39,900 nt of DNA from Armatimonadota bacterium (GTDB lineage: Bacteria; Armatimonadota; UBA5829; JAUSEB01), in assembly GCA_030650495.1 (NCBI GenBank), contig JAUSEB010000161.1, positions 1-39,900 on the forward strand, read 5' to 3'. A program made the translations under genes and the position numbers. The notes beneath the pieces are model-generated. The model saw only the letters and a program-made list of their open reading frames with translations, was not told the DNA's origin and did no database searches. Numbering within the stretch: position 1 is the stretch's first letter; every line of letters starts with the position of its first letter. Positions 5,677 through 14,408 of the stretch are shown piece by piece.

Positions 5677-8343
5677 ATGCGCTGGTTGCTGAACAGCATT
5701 TTATCTTTACTCATCCTCGCTTCGTGGCCGCAATTGAGCGGAGCCGTCGTTCTGGTTGATGAGGACTTCAACTCATGGGCAAAAGTCCCTGGTCCAGGCT
5801 GGCAGATGTCCGCGAAGCCGGGGGGAACTGTGGAGCTTGTGGCGGATGAAATGGGCGGGAAAGCCGTTAAGGCGTCTTCCCCATTGAACGGCAGTTCTTA
5901 TATCAGCCGTTCCCTGGGTGGGAGCTATTCTGAGCTGTATGTCTCGCTGCGCGTCAAAATAGTGTCATTCAATCAGGGAAATACTATAGAGCAGCAAAGA
6001 GACAAGGGGAATATTTTGCTGCTGCTTGGCGAGGCTGACGGAAGAACTAGATGGCGCACGAGTCTAACGCTCGAATCATCCCATCATGACTTGTTGATGA
6101 CGCTTTTCACGAGCCAGATGGGACTCCACAAGACAGGGCCGACATGGTCCAGAGGCGAGACTCTGGACATCGGTTTTGGCATCAAATACGGCAAGCAGGG
6201 CTTCCTCAAGTTCTATTACGGCGGCGCGAAAACTTACGAGATCAATTATGACACGACCGCTCCAAATCTGCCGAACAGCATCAGCGATCTGCGAATCGGC
6301 GCTCATGACGGAGCTGGTCTTGCAGTAGTTATAGACAATGCCAGGGTTGCAACATCCGAAGACGAAGCCGGTGTCCTAGCAAAAGTTGACTTGTCCCCCA
6401 GCCCGCTTGTGATCAGCGTTGACAGCCAAAAGGTTCTGAGGCCCGTAAACTTCGACTGTTTCGGCGTCGGCGCCGGGTCGCCTTCAGACCAGACTCCTTA
6501 TTCCAATCTCAAGGCGGCGACTCTACCCATGGGTTTCACATCCGTCAGATGGATGCCGGGCGGCGCGTACGGCGGGTTGGACTGGGACGCGGACGAGGAT
6601 GTCCCCGGGCTTTCTTCACGACCATTCTATTTTAAGGAAAGAGACTCCTCATCACGTCTTGGGAAGAACGGGCGGTCGTTTGAAGAACACTTGGACTACT
6701 TTGGCGCCGATCCACAGTTGGTATGCGTGACCGGCGGCGACTACACCGGAAAGAAACTGGATGGACCGAATGGCTGGGTTCATTACAATGAGAAACGAGG
6801 ACGCCGTGACTGCATTTATGAAATAGGCAACGAGTGCGAATTGACGCAGCGGCCACAGGATTGTTATGTGTTTACCGGCGACAAATGGGATCAAATCTGC
6901 AATGGTGTAATCCGCTGGCCTCCTCCTGGCCCTCAGCGTATCGAGCAATCGTTGCTGCATTATGGCGGGGAGAAGGATCCTGATTATGATTATACTTTTC
7001 CATTGAACAATAAAGGAGCGGCCGTTTACCTCGGTTTCGGGTATCGCTGGGACGGGTGCCGCATCAAATTGGCCAGAGCCGGCGTTGGTGATGCAAAACT
7101 CGGTTGGGCAATCTGGACCGGAACAGGCTGGGAAATCGTGCACGATGGCAGACCCGGTGGAAAATCCTACTTGATGACTCAGCATGGCAAGATTGATGAT
7201 TTGCGCGATATACGCAATCTTACTGCGTCAACGGCGAACGCATATTGGTCAGATTCATTCCATCTGCCCGGCGGACCTTTTGAGCGGTGGAAGCGGACTT
7301 CAGCGCGCGCATTATCCGGCGGTTCCATTCAAAGTGATAAGGAGCTTTATTACGTCAAAATCTGGACGCTCAGTGGTTCTTACACCGGTGGCGAACCCAG
7401 GGAAGGCCAAATATCATTAGGCATTGCGACTCCAGAATATCTGGCTGTCGGCAGAACGTATGCCGAAGTCATCAGGAAAAACGGCGGAACTGCTTTCGCA
7501 AGCTCCGCAACTCTGGATATTCGTCCCGGCTGGCTTGATATGCTTGAGCGGCTGGCGCCGGCAATTGACGGATTGGCGTTCCATAGCTACCCGTCTACTT
7601 CTGTGGATTGGGGTATACCGGAATGGCGACGGATAGGACAGAGCACATATACCACGGCGCTGTATGACGTTGAATGGATGCGGAAAATGGCTGAAGAGCT
7701 GCGCGCCAGGAAAGCGTTCACCGGAAAGAAACTGGCTCTGACCGAATGGAATTCAGGCGGCGCTGAGTATATCGGAGGGCTCAGCACGGCAATTGCTTTA
7801 TGCGAAATATTAAAAGGCGGATGGGATTCAGCGCAGCGTTATTCATGGCTCACTCTTTGGCAGCATCGAAACCTCTCGGATTCCGTGGCAAGCGATTCCG
7901 GTCTCTTAGCTTCTAAGTCCCCCAAGAAAGACACCGAATTCTTCGAAAGGCCAAGCGCGACTGCCTTTAAGCTGATCCGCCACACCGCCAAGTCGAATCT
8001 CATACAGGCTAAGTGTTACTACAAAGGACCGAATGGAGCCAGAGATTACTCAGGTGTATATGTCTGTGGATTCGAGGGGGCGAGCAAGACCGATAAGGCG
8101 CTGATGATAGTCAACCGTACGGATATTGATTTGCCTGGCATTCCTATTCAATGGAAAAGCGCGGCGGGACTGAAGTTTCGGGTCGTCGCTTTGGAGTCAA
8201 CAGCGGGAGTCCATGGCAACAATGAAGGCGATAAACCGCAAGTAGGAGTGGTTGGAAAGCCGGCGATCACGTTCTCGCGGACTGGTGAGGCGCGCATAAC
8301 GCTTCCGGCTTACAGTCTCTATGTGCTTGAGGTTCTGCGTTGA
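5677..8343 (+). CDS. Exported clan-A glycoside hydrolase with inserted domain
   Basis: Large (888 residues) secreted glycanase, probably retaining. A signal peptide occupies about residues 1-23. Residues 24-225 look like a laminin-G/concanavalin-type carbohydrate-binding sandwich. A TIM-barrel of the GH51/GH39/GH79 kind starts near 235. The likely acid/base glutamate is in YEIGNE (Glu386), the nucleophile is in TEWNSGG (Glu690), and HSYPS (about 640) is a further barrel landmark. Between the two glutamates about 190 residues (390-580) look like an extra beta-rich domain rich in Trp, Gly and Tyr, which is unusual. The C-terminal 100 residues resemble the beta-sandwich of arabinofuranosidase-like enzymes. 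GGAGG (5663-5667) precedes the ATG. Substrate unknown; an alpha-L-arabinofuranosidase or endo-glucanase activity is plausible. A MITE-like element sits 2 bases after the stop. Confidence 0.78.
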   Translation: MRWLLNSILSLLILASWPQLSGAVVLVDEDFNSWAKVPGPGWQMSAKPGGTVELVADEMGGKAVKASSPLNGSSYISRSLGGSYSELYVSLRVKIVSFNQGNTIEQQRDKGNILLLLGEADGRTRWRTSLTLESSHHDLLMTLFTSQMGLHKTGPTWSRGETLDIGFGIKYGKQGFLKFYYGGAKTYEINYDTTAPNLPNSISDLRIGAHDGAGLAVVIDNARVATSEDEAGVLAKVDLSPSPLVISVDSQKVLRPVNFDCFGVGAGSPSDQTPYSNLKAATLPMGFTSVRWMPGGAYGGLDWDADEDVPGLSSRPFYFKERDSSSRLGKNGRSFEEHLDYFGADPQLVCVTGGDYTGKKLDGPNGWVHYNEKRGRRDCIYEIGNECELTQRPQDCYVFTGDKWDQICNGVIRWPPPGPQRIEQSLLHYGGEKDPDYDYTFPLNNKGAAVYLGFGYRWDGCRIKLARAGVGDAKLGWAIWTGTGWEIVHDGRPGGKSYLMTQHGKIDDLRDIRNLTASTANAYWSDSFHLPGGPFERWKRTSARALSGGSIQSDKELYYVKIWTLSGSYTGGEPREGQISLGIATPEYLAVGRTYAEVIRKNGGTAFASSATLDIRPGWLDMLERLAPAIDGLAFHSYPSTSVDWGIPEWRRIGQSTYTTALYDVEWMRKMAEELRARKAFTGKKLALTEWNSGGAEYIGGLSTAIALCEILKGGWDSAQRYSWLTLWQHRNLSDSVASDSGLLASKSPKKDTEFFERPSATAFKLIRHTAKSNLIQAKCYYKGPNGARDYSGVYVCGFEGASKTDKALMIVNRTDIDLPGIPIQWKSAAGLKFRVVALESTAGVHGNNEGDKPQVGVVGKPAITFSRTGEARITLPAYSLYVLEVLR

Positions 8344-8345
8344 TT

Positions 8346-8525
8346 CCCGGCTTGTAACAGTTCAGAGTTGGTTAGCAATACCCCCCTCAATCCCCCCTTC
8401 TAAAGGGGGGAAGTGTCGTAGCTCCCCCTTCTAAAGGGGGGAAGCGCCGTAGCTCCCCTCCTTACGAAGGAGGGGTTGGGGGAGGTCAAATCGTACTCAC
8501 CAAGCCTGAACTGTTACCCCGGCTT
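8346..8525. mobile_element. MITE-like element with 12-bp terminal inverted repeats and 8-bp target duplication
   Basis: The element spans 8354-8517 (164 bp). Its ends are GTAACAGTTCAG (8354-8365) and the exact complement (8506-8517); imperfect matching continues to about 25 bases. CCCGGCTT occurs immediately outside both ends (8346-8353 and 8518-8525), an exact 8-bp target duplication. IS66-family elements are known for termini beginning GTAA and 8-bp duplications, so this is probably a non-autonomous relative. No reading frame is inside. The interior has three C/G-rich hairpins, two of them in a 31-bp tandem repeat (8393-8423 and 8424-8454, two differences). Confidence 0.8.
8392..8475. repeat. 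Three C-rich hairpins, two in a 31-bp tandem repeat
   Basis: Stems CCCCCCTT/AAGGGGGG (8392-8399/8403-8410), CCCCCTT/AAGGGGG (8424-8430/8434-8440) and CCCCTCCTT/AAGGAGGGG (8455-8463/8467-8475) all have 3-base loops. Spacers AAGTGTCGTAGCT and AAGCGCCGTAGCT differ at two bases. They make up the core of the mobile element and may fold in single-stranded DNA or RNA. Confidence 0.75.
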
Positions 8526-8552
8526 TTCCGAGCGCCTTAGAAGAGCCTTATA

Positions 8553-8561
8553 TGGTATAAT
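8553..8561 (+). promoter_or_regulatory. Extended -10 promoter, implying leaderless GT4 mRNA
   Basis: TGGTATAAT has a perfect TATAAT (8556-8561) with the upstream TG of an extended -10. No -35 hexamer is seen at 16-18 bases. The predicted start near 8568 leaves only about 3 bases before the ATG at 8571, and no Shine-Dalgarno sequence is present, so the glycosyltransferase mRNA may be leaderless. Confidence 0.6.
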
Positions 8562-8570
8562 TGAGCCGGA

Positions 8571-9794
8571 ATGAGAGTTCTTGTATGCAACAAGTTTTAC
8601 AGACCGTTCGGCGGACCTGAGACCCAGGTATTGGAAAGCTCCAAGCTGCTCGAAGCTGATGGGCATGATGTCATACCGTTTTCCATGGCTCATCCTGACA
8701 ACTGGCCCACGCAGTGGTCCCGCTTCTTCGTATCGCAGGTAGATTACCATGCCAATCCCGGCTTGTTGTCGCGCGTCAAGGAAGCCACGAGCATTGTTTA
8801 TTCATCTGAGGCAAAGCGCAAGATGGAAGCGTTATTGGATGAAGCGCGACCCGATCTTGCCCACGCGCACAACATCTATCATCAACTGTCACCATCAATA
8901 TTCGGGCCGATTAAAAAACGCGGGATTCCTATAGTCATGAGCCTGCATGATTACAAACTCGCATGTCCGAATATGCTTTTTCACACCGAGGGCGAGGTGT
9001 GCGAGAGATGCTGTGGCGGGAAGTTCTTCAACGCGATAATTCACAAATGCGTATTTGGAAGCACAGCCGCCAGCGCCGTCTGCGCTTTTGAAATGTATGT
9101 TCATCGCCTGCTGGGAATGTATAAAAAGAACGTGGATGTCTTCATATCGCCAAGCCGGTTTTTGATTAACGCGCTCACGCGCTGCGGGGCGGGCGGCAAG
9201 CGGATGGTCCATATACCGGCGCTTGCGGATGTAGACGCCTATAACCCCAGCTATGACAACGACGGATATATTCTTTACTTCGGCAAACTGACACCTGAAA
9301 AAGGCGTAAAGACGTTGATAAGAGCGGTTGCCCTTATGGAATCAGCCAGGCTTGTGGTTGCGGGTACAGGTTCCCAAGGGCCGGAACTGGAAGCAATGGC
9401 GGAGGAGTTGGCCCCAGGGAGGGTGGAGTTCGCTGGCTTCCTCACGGGCGAAAAGCTCAGGCGTGTTGTGGAGCGCTGCATGTTTCTAGTTGTTCCCTCA
9501 GAATGGTACGAGAACTGTCCGGCGACCGTTCTCGAGGCATATTCGGCAGGAAAACCAGTAATAGGAAGCCGTATCGGCGGCGTCCCCGAGTTGATAAATG
9601 AAGGCGTGGATGGTTTTCTATTCCAGCCTGGGAATCATGAGGAGTTGGCGGAGAAGATCGGCTCGCTAATTCATAATCAGGCGCGTATTGTTGAAATGGG
9701 AAAAATCGGAAGAGCAAAAATGGAGCGGGAATACTCACGGCAGGCTCACTACCAAAAGTTAATGGACCTCTACCACGAATTAGTCCCCGTATAG
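8571..9794 (+). CDS. GT4-family glycosyltransferase with cysteine cluster
   Basis: Retaining GT-B glycosyltransferase of 407 residues that would move a sugar from an NDP-donor to a glycan or lipid acceptor on the cytoplasmic face of the membrane. The N-terminal acceptor domain begins MRVLVCNKFYRPFGGPET. The C-terminal donor domain starts at about 225 with YFGKLTPEKG. The E-x7-E donor motif is Glu314 to Glu322 in YENCPATVLEA. A cluster of cysteines at about 131-165 (CPNMLF, CERCCGG, HKC) is shared with a subgroup of GT4 enzymes and may bind a metal. It stands alone on the plus strand, away from the minus-strand glycan locus, converging with the phosphoesterase gene 20 bases away. Donor and acceptor are unknown. 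Confidence 0.88.
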   Translation: MRVLVCNKFYRPFGGPETQVLESSKLLEADGHDVIPFSMAHPDNWPTQWSRFFVSQVDYHANPGLLSRVKEATSIVYSSEAKRKMEALLDEARPDLAHAHNIYHQLSPSIFGPIKKRGIPIVMSLHDYKLACPNMLFHTEGEVCERCCGGKFFNAIIHKCVFGSTAASAVCAFEMYVHRLLGMYKKNVDVFISPSRFLINALTRCGAGGKRMVHIPALADVDAYNPSYDNDGYILYFGKLTPEKGVKTLIRAVALMESARLVVAGTGSQGPELEAMAEELAPGRVEFAGFLTGEKLRRVVERCMFLVVPSEWYENCPATVLEAYSAGKPVIGSRIGGVPELINEGVDGFLFQPGNHEELAEKIGSLIHNQARIVEMGKIGRAKMEREYSRQAHYQKLMDLYHELVPV

Positions 9795-9814
9795 CATTGC
9801 GGCTCTCACCTATT

Positions 9815-12706
9815 CTAGTACAGTTTATCTATGTCGGTTTGGTCGCGAATTCGCAAAACCCTGCACAGCACAGAGCCGGAGTAATCGCAACTGCTGATAC
9901 CGGTCACAATAACCATGTCTCCAGATGAAGGTAAGTCAACGCCGGCCGGAGCCACAACCAACACTCCTATTGAGCCATTATCAGCCCAAACTTTAGAACC
10001 GTCATAAACATAGAACCGGCTGTTCGTTTCCGACACGGATGTTACCATGCCAATGATTCTGATCAGCAGGCCGGTGTTGTTAACACCTCTCATGCCAAGA
10101 ATCCCTGGAACTCCGTTTATGGTTTCTCCACCTATAGCTGATATTTTGACGCCCAGCGGTCTGGGATCATCTGTTAGGCCACCCTTTGTAACAGTCGCGC
10201 AATTCAGAACCTGCTCCCCAGTGATGTCAATGTTGAGCATACCCGTGGCTTCCACCAACCGGCCTCTCTCAAGGTCAACAGGCGGTTCGCAAATCACCCA
10301 AATGCCCGCGGAGCGTTTGACATCTTCCACGTATACCCTGTTCAGCGAATCCGAAGATGCGCTGGAGACAACGCCGCTGCACGTCAGATAAGACCCGACG
10401 GGGGATTTCTTGACCTCTCCGAGCGACTTCGTGACGGGAAGCGGAGGAGTAAACGGCAACTGGAAAGCATCCAATGTACGGCCAAACTGATCGATATGGG
10501 CGACGTGGATTTCGGTCTCCGATATACTTAGCTGCACCCAGCCCGGCCTGGCCACATAAGCAGGAATAGTGCCGGGGTCACCGCCAAAATTTGGCTCGAC
10601 TGGAATAGCCGTGCTGCCTTGCTCGTATCCATCCCCTGTGAACCAGTTGCCGAGCAGCGTTGGCGTGGTATTCGTCACATAGCAGATTCCATTCTTGAAA
10701 TATCTATTGTAGACATGCCTGTGCCCTTGCAGAACGAGATCTACGCCGGTGTCTCTGAGCAAGTTATGCACTTGTTGCCAATTACTGATGCACCAGCCAC
10801 GGTCATCCACCGAAACCCCGTTAATGAGAATATGGGTGAGAACGATCTTCCAAGGTTTTGTTGAAGCTCTGAGGTCAGCCTCAAGCCATGCAAGCTGGGT
10901 TGGTCCGACTGACCAATAGGAATTGCCATTCCATTCCATAGAGTCAAGCACGACAAAATGGGCTGGGCCATAATCAAAGGAGAAGTAGCGTTCGTCACCG
11001 CTGCCATTTGAGGGCATAATAACTGAATCTTGATAACTCATTAGGCCGTATGGCCGAGAGGGGTCGAAGTAATCGTCATGGTTACCCTGTGTAGTATAAA
11101 GAGCTGCGCTGGTTGTTAGCGGCGTTATATCCGACAGAAACCACCGCCACTCATTCATAGCTCTGCTATAGGTTTTTTGCTCATCCGGTTGTTCGAGCAG
11201 TGGGGTATTATCGCCAACAGTCAAGACAAGATCATGAGGAAAAGTCGAGGCAAGTCGGAAGGTCGTGTTAAAATCCAAGCCTTGTGTATCGCCAACCACG
11301 GTCACATTGACGGACTGATTGTCGGAATTGGTTTTCAATGTGTAGTCCTGGGTGATAAAGAAGTCCGAGGGATCCGAGGGGTTGATCAGCTTAACCCGAT
11401 AGTGGTAAGTCGCGCCGGGCGCAAGACCCTCGATGTGAAATTCGTGCAATGTCTTGCCGGAAGATGATATTGACGCGCCGTAATCCGTGGTAGTCCCATA
11501 TTCGATAACCGCGTCGCTGGTCGATTGCGATTCCGCCAGCACGATGAAGCTGGTCTCAGTGACCAGATGCGGCGTAAGCCTTACCAGATGCTGGCCTTCA
11601 GTTTCAAGCAGGAAATACAAGTCGAAAAGTTTAGAGTCGGTTACTATCCCGGACGCTGTTTCAGTGAAGGTGTATGAAACGTCTCCACCAAATCCCAAGT
11701 TTATGTAGCTGTAGCCGCACTTTTGGGAGCCTAAAGAGTAATAATGGGATGAGTCCCCCAGTCCTCCTTCCTGTGTCAGATAAAGCTTGTATGGCGTATT
11801 TGCGGACAAGTCTATGGGAGAGCTGAAGGTATGCGAAGTCCAGTTGTAGTTCCAGGAGCTTGTGTCCTGTGGAGTGGAGAATACCTCGTCGGCTAAGACA
11901 TTACCAGTTGCCTCCTCCGCAATACCCACCCTCAGATTAGCAGTAGGCAAAGCGATACTCCGGGTGACGCAAAGCGAAATCTTTCGTATTGTCATCGGAT
12001 TTGATAAGACGAACCTTTGACCAACCTTGCAATTGGCATCGGAGCCATAGACCTGAAACTCCGTAAGCACGTTGAAGTAGGGATTACCGATCACTGAGCC
12101 GTCCATAAATGTGAGAATAAGGGTGGGGTCGGCATTACGATTCTCGAACCAGCCGCCTCCGAAATTCAGGCACACCCCGAAGTCCGGCAGATAGTCACAA
12201 AGTTGATATGTGATTATATAGTAGTTGCTTGCGTTTCCGAATCCAGCCGCGGGATGAAGGGCCAGGTGGTACCGCTCACCAGCCTGCAGACTGACCGAGG
12301 CGAAATTTATCTGATTCCAACTGTAGCTTACCGCCGGCGCGCAACTGCCTTGCGCCAGTATCTCACCCGTCGGCAGGCCGCCAACATCGCGGCGCAGTTC
12401 ACCGATTATTGGGAATGACGTTCCGACCATCTTTTCCACATAAAACCTGGCGCCGGCAAGTCTCTTCTCAGCCATATCGGGTGAGAGCGTAAACGATAGG
12501 GAGATACTCTTTGCGGGATTGTTGAAGTATATCCACATCAATCCCGGCTTGAAGCGGTTTTGGTCGAAACCATAACTTGCGGCCCATAGAGGCGCGGATA
12601 ATGCGAGCGCCAAAATAAACGCGAGGCCAAGGCTCGCCACTTTGCCGTTTGCAAAGCGCTTCCTACGCGTATCAATTCTAATATTATTACTGATCTGTAG
12701 CCACAT
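9815..12706 (-). CDS. Exported multidomain purple acid phosphatase-like metallophosphoesterase
   Basis: Secreted protein of 963 residues. A basic start and hydrophobic stretch (to about 43) look like a signal peptide. Two similar beta-sandwich repeats follow (about 44-180 and 185-385; each has a strand pattern ending in ANxPYxLxL or GERYHLAL, like choice-of-anchor or DUF4082 modules). A fibronectin-III/purple acid phosphatase N-domain lies at 390-465. The calcineurin-like catalytic domain (468-690) has GDTQ (Asp473), GDN (Asp499), GNHD (Asn542, His543), LTH (His625) and GHRH (His662, His664), so the two-metal site is complete. Two OB-fold-like modules (about 760-850 and 850-963) end the chain. 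It is a lone gene with its own promoter, at the border of the glycan locus. It may cleave phosphate esters or phosphodiesters on exported glycans or nucleotides. Confidence 0.85.
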   Translation of the reverse strand: MWLQISNNIRIDTRRKRFANGKVASLGLAFILALALSAPLWAASYGFDQNRFKPGLMWIYFNNPAKSISLSFTLSPDMAEKRLAGARFYVEKMVGTSFPIIGELRRDVGGLPTGEILAQGSCAPAVSYSWNQINFASVSLQAGERYHLALHPAAGFGNASNYYIITYQLCDYLPDFGVCLNFGGGWFENRNADPTLILTFMDGSVIGNPYFNVLTEFQVYGSDANCKVGQRFVLSNPMTIRKISLCVTRSIALPTANLRVGIAEEATGNVLADEVFSTPQDTSSWNYNWTSHTFSSPIDLSANTPYKLYLTQEGGLGDSSHYYSLGSQKCGYSYINLGFGGDVSYTFTETASGIVTDSKLFDLYFLLETEGQHLVRLTPHLVTETSFIVLAESQSTSDAVIEYGTTTDYGASISSSGKTLHEFHIEGLAPGATYHYRVKLINPSDPSDFFITQDYTLKTNSDNQSVNVTVVGDTQGLDFNTTFRLASTFPHDLVLTVGDNTPLLEQPDEQKTYSRAMNEWRWFLSDITPLTTSAALYTTQGNHDDYFDPSRPYGLMSYQDSVIMPSNGSGDERYFSFDYGPAHFVVLDSMEWNGNSYWSVGPTQLAWLEADLRASTKPWKIVLTHILINGVSVDDRGWCISNWQQVHNLLRDTGVDLVLQGHRHVYNRYFKNGICYVTNTTPTLLGNWFTGDGYEQGSTAIPVEPNFGGDPGTIPAYVARPGWVQLSISETEIHVAHIDQFGRTLDAFQLPFTPPLPVTKSLGEVKKSPVGSYLTCSGVVSSASSDSLNRVYVEDVKRSAGIWVICEPPVDLERGRLVEATGMLNIDITGEQVLNCATVTKGGLTDDPRPLGVKISAIGGETINGVPGILGMRGVNNTGLLIRIIGMVTSVSETNSRFYVYDGSKVWADNGSIGVLVVAPAGVDLPSSGDMVIVTGISSCDYSGSVLCRVLRIRDQTDIDKLY

Positions 12707-12771
12707 TCAAAAGCCTTAGTTTATGATAATCAGGAAGCCAGAAACATCTCTTGTGAGAATGGTTACATAGG

Positions 12772-12777
12772 ATTATA
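12772..12777 (-). promoter_or_regulatory. Candidate -10 box for the metallophosphoesterase gene
   Basis: A perfect TATAAT on the minus strand lies 65 bases upstream of the ATG at 12706. No good -35 box or TG extension is present, so this is a moderate candidate. The ribosome site of the gene is also weak. Confidence 0.4.
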
Positions 12778-12857
12778 ACTATGAACCGGCAAGATTAGCG
12801 CCATAAGAGTAACTTACGCGGGGCTGTGAGTCGTGATTTTCTATTACCCTCAGCACG

Positions 12858-14408
12858 CTATCTGCGGGCATTGCGGAGTGAGTCCAGCCCTTCCACCAAC
12901 CCCACATCACCGACCTGATAGTCAGACCAATCTTTTTCACCTTTGGTCGGATAATATACCTCGTCCTTAAGGATCTCGTAGTCTGCTCCGAAGTATTGAT
13001 TCAGCAGAACACGGAATGAGTTCACTGGACTGATGCTGTCATATAGAACTTTGTCTTTGCCGCCCGGAAAGTAGTAAGCATTCAGTATGGCAGTCCTAAC
13101 GTAAGACGGCTGGTGGCTATACTTACTCCAGCTCAGCGGATACACGCCATGATCCGCTTGTATTATAATGATGGGTGGAGTTTTAGAGGATGACAATATA
13201 TGGTCTATAGTGTCTTCAACCAGCTTGTTCAGATATATGACCTGTTCCACATAGTTCGTTCCCTCAGAAAACGATGCAACCAAACTTGGCAGTTTCCCAT
13301 TTCGTGAGAAGACAAACGGAGGATGCGGACACACGATATGCGCGAATGTAAAGGTTGGCTTTTCGATGCCTGGTATCCGCCTAAGCTGACTGAACAGAAA
13401 CAGGTGGTGTTTCCTGATGCTGCGATCCGATGGCCTTAGGAAACGAAAAGGTGTGCTGTCAACCAGAACACGCTCCAACTCGCTGAGAGTCCCTTCTTGC
13501 TCAGGAAAGACAATGTTGGCATAGCGGCTCCCGGATGTTACCTGAAATCCTGACGTAAGATATGCGAATGAATATCCCTGGTCTTTAAGCGTCCGGCAGA
13601 TCATACTGTTGTCAGCCATTTCCCTGAGCATGATTGTCTTAATGGTCTTGGTCTTTGCTGACTTGGCGAACTTGTGAAGGTAATCGAAATTGGTCGAGGA
13701 TGGAATCGAATAACAGGTGACTGGATAATTGGACCTACTCTTTTCGGCTACAAAGAAACCCTTGCCGCGCAGATAATCCAAGAACTCACTATTATCAAAC
13801 TTGTATTCCTGTTTCAGAATATCAGCGCGGACATATGCGTCCAGGATTATATAATAAATGTCCGGCTTGGGAGTATTTTTGCTCCACCTGAAACTCTTTG
13901 TTTCCTGCCTCCGCTCAGAGATTAATTTAGCCCATTGACGTTTCCAGTTATTATTCTCAGACAGACGCACAAAACCAAAGGCAGTCTGAAAAGTCGAAGT
14001 AACTATTAGAATTGTTCCAGCCATAGTCAGGAACTTGGAAAATTGCTGCAAATCCCATCGAAATAACACGATTATGGCAGGGATGATAACAGCCATGGCC
14101 GTCCACGCCGGCGCAAGAAATCGGTGCCTCCCAATCTCAAAGCCCATTATCGTTACATCGCCTAGCGCGCCATAGACCGGCTGGTAGGCGAATAACATAG
14201 TCATCATGAGAGTAACGAATATGCTAGCCTTTGTGGAGTCCTTCAGTATGAGGCGCAGGATCGCAAATGTCAGAAACGCCACCGCGAGCATACCGCATAA
14301 AGGCCTGACAAGCAGCGCGAGTGACGCTTCATCCATGTTCTTAGAGAACAGGAAGAGAACCGGATAAGCGGCGAAGAGGTAGGGGTGCATGATAATGTCT
14401 TTTCTCAC
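12858..14408 (-). CDS. Membrane-anchored sulfatase/alkaline phosphatase-fold protein
   Basis: Product of 516 residues with about five membrane helices in the first 150 residues and an alkaline-phosphatase-superfamily domain from about 180. That domain shows PDIYYIILDAY (metal-binding Asp190), a probable nucleophile in the S/T-rich YPVTCYSIPSST stretch, AHIVCPHPPFVF (His-Pro metal region) and QADHG (Asp419, His420). The arrangement is that of LTA-synthase or phosphoethanolamine-transferase relatives, which move phospho-groups between lipids and glycans outside the membrane. The ATG overlaps the stop of the upstream methyltransferase gene by 4 bases (ATGA), so translation is coupled. A role in modifying the exported polysaccharide or lipid is inferred from fold and context; true sulfatase activity is not shown. 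Confidence 0.8.
   Translation of the reverse strand: MRKDIIMHPYLFAAYPVLFLFSKNMDEASLALLVRPLCGMLAVAFLTFAILRLILKDSTKASIFVTLMMTMLFAYQPVYGALGDVTIMGFEIGRHRFLAPAWTAMAVIIPAIIVLFRWDLQQFSKFLTMAGTILIVTSTFQTAFGFVRLSENNNWKRQWAKLISERRQETKSFRWSKNTPKPDIYYIILDAYVRADILKQEYKFDNSEFLDYLRGKGFFVAEKSRSNYPVTCYSIPSSTNFDYLHKFAKSAKTKTIKTIMLREMADNSMICRTLKDQGYSFAYLTSGFQVTSGSRYANIVFPEQEGTLSELERVLVDSTPFRFLRPSDRSIRKHHLFLFSQLRRIPGIEKPTFTFAHIVCPHPPFVFSRNGKLPSLVASFSEGTNYVEQVIYLNKLVEDTIDHILSSSKTPPIIIIQADHGVYPLSWSKYSHQPSYVRTAILNAYYFPGGKDKVLYDSISPVNSFRVLLNQYFGADYEILKDEVYYPTKGEKDWSDYQVGDVGLVEGLDSLRNARR

Noticed and set aside
8393-8454. 31-bp tandem repeat read as a CRISPR
   Set aside because: Only two contiguous units without spacers, both inside an element with terminal inverted repeats and target duplication.
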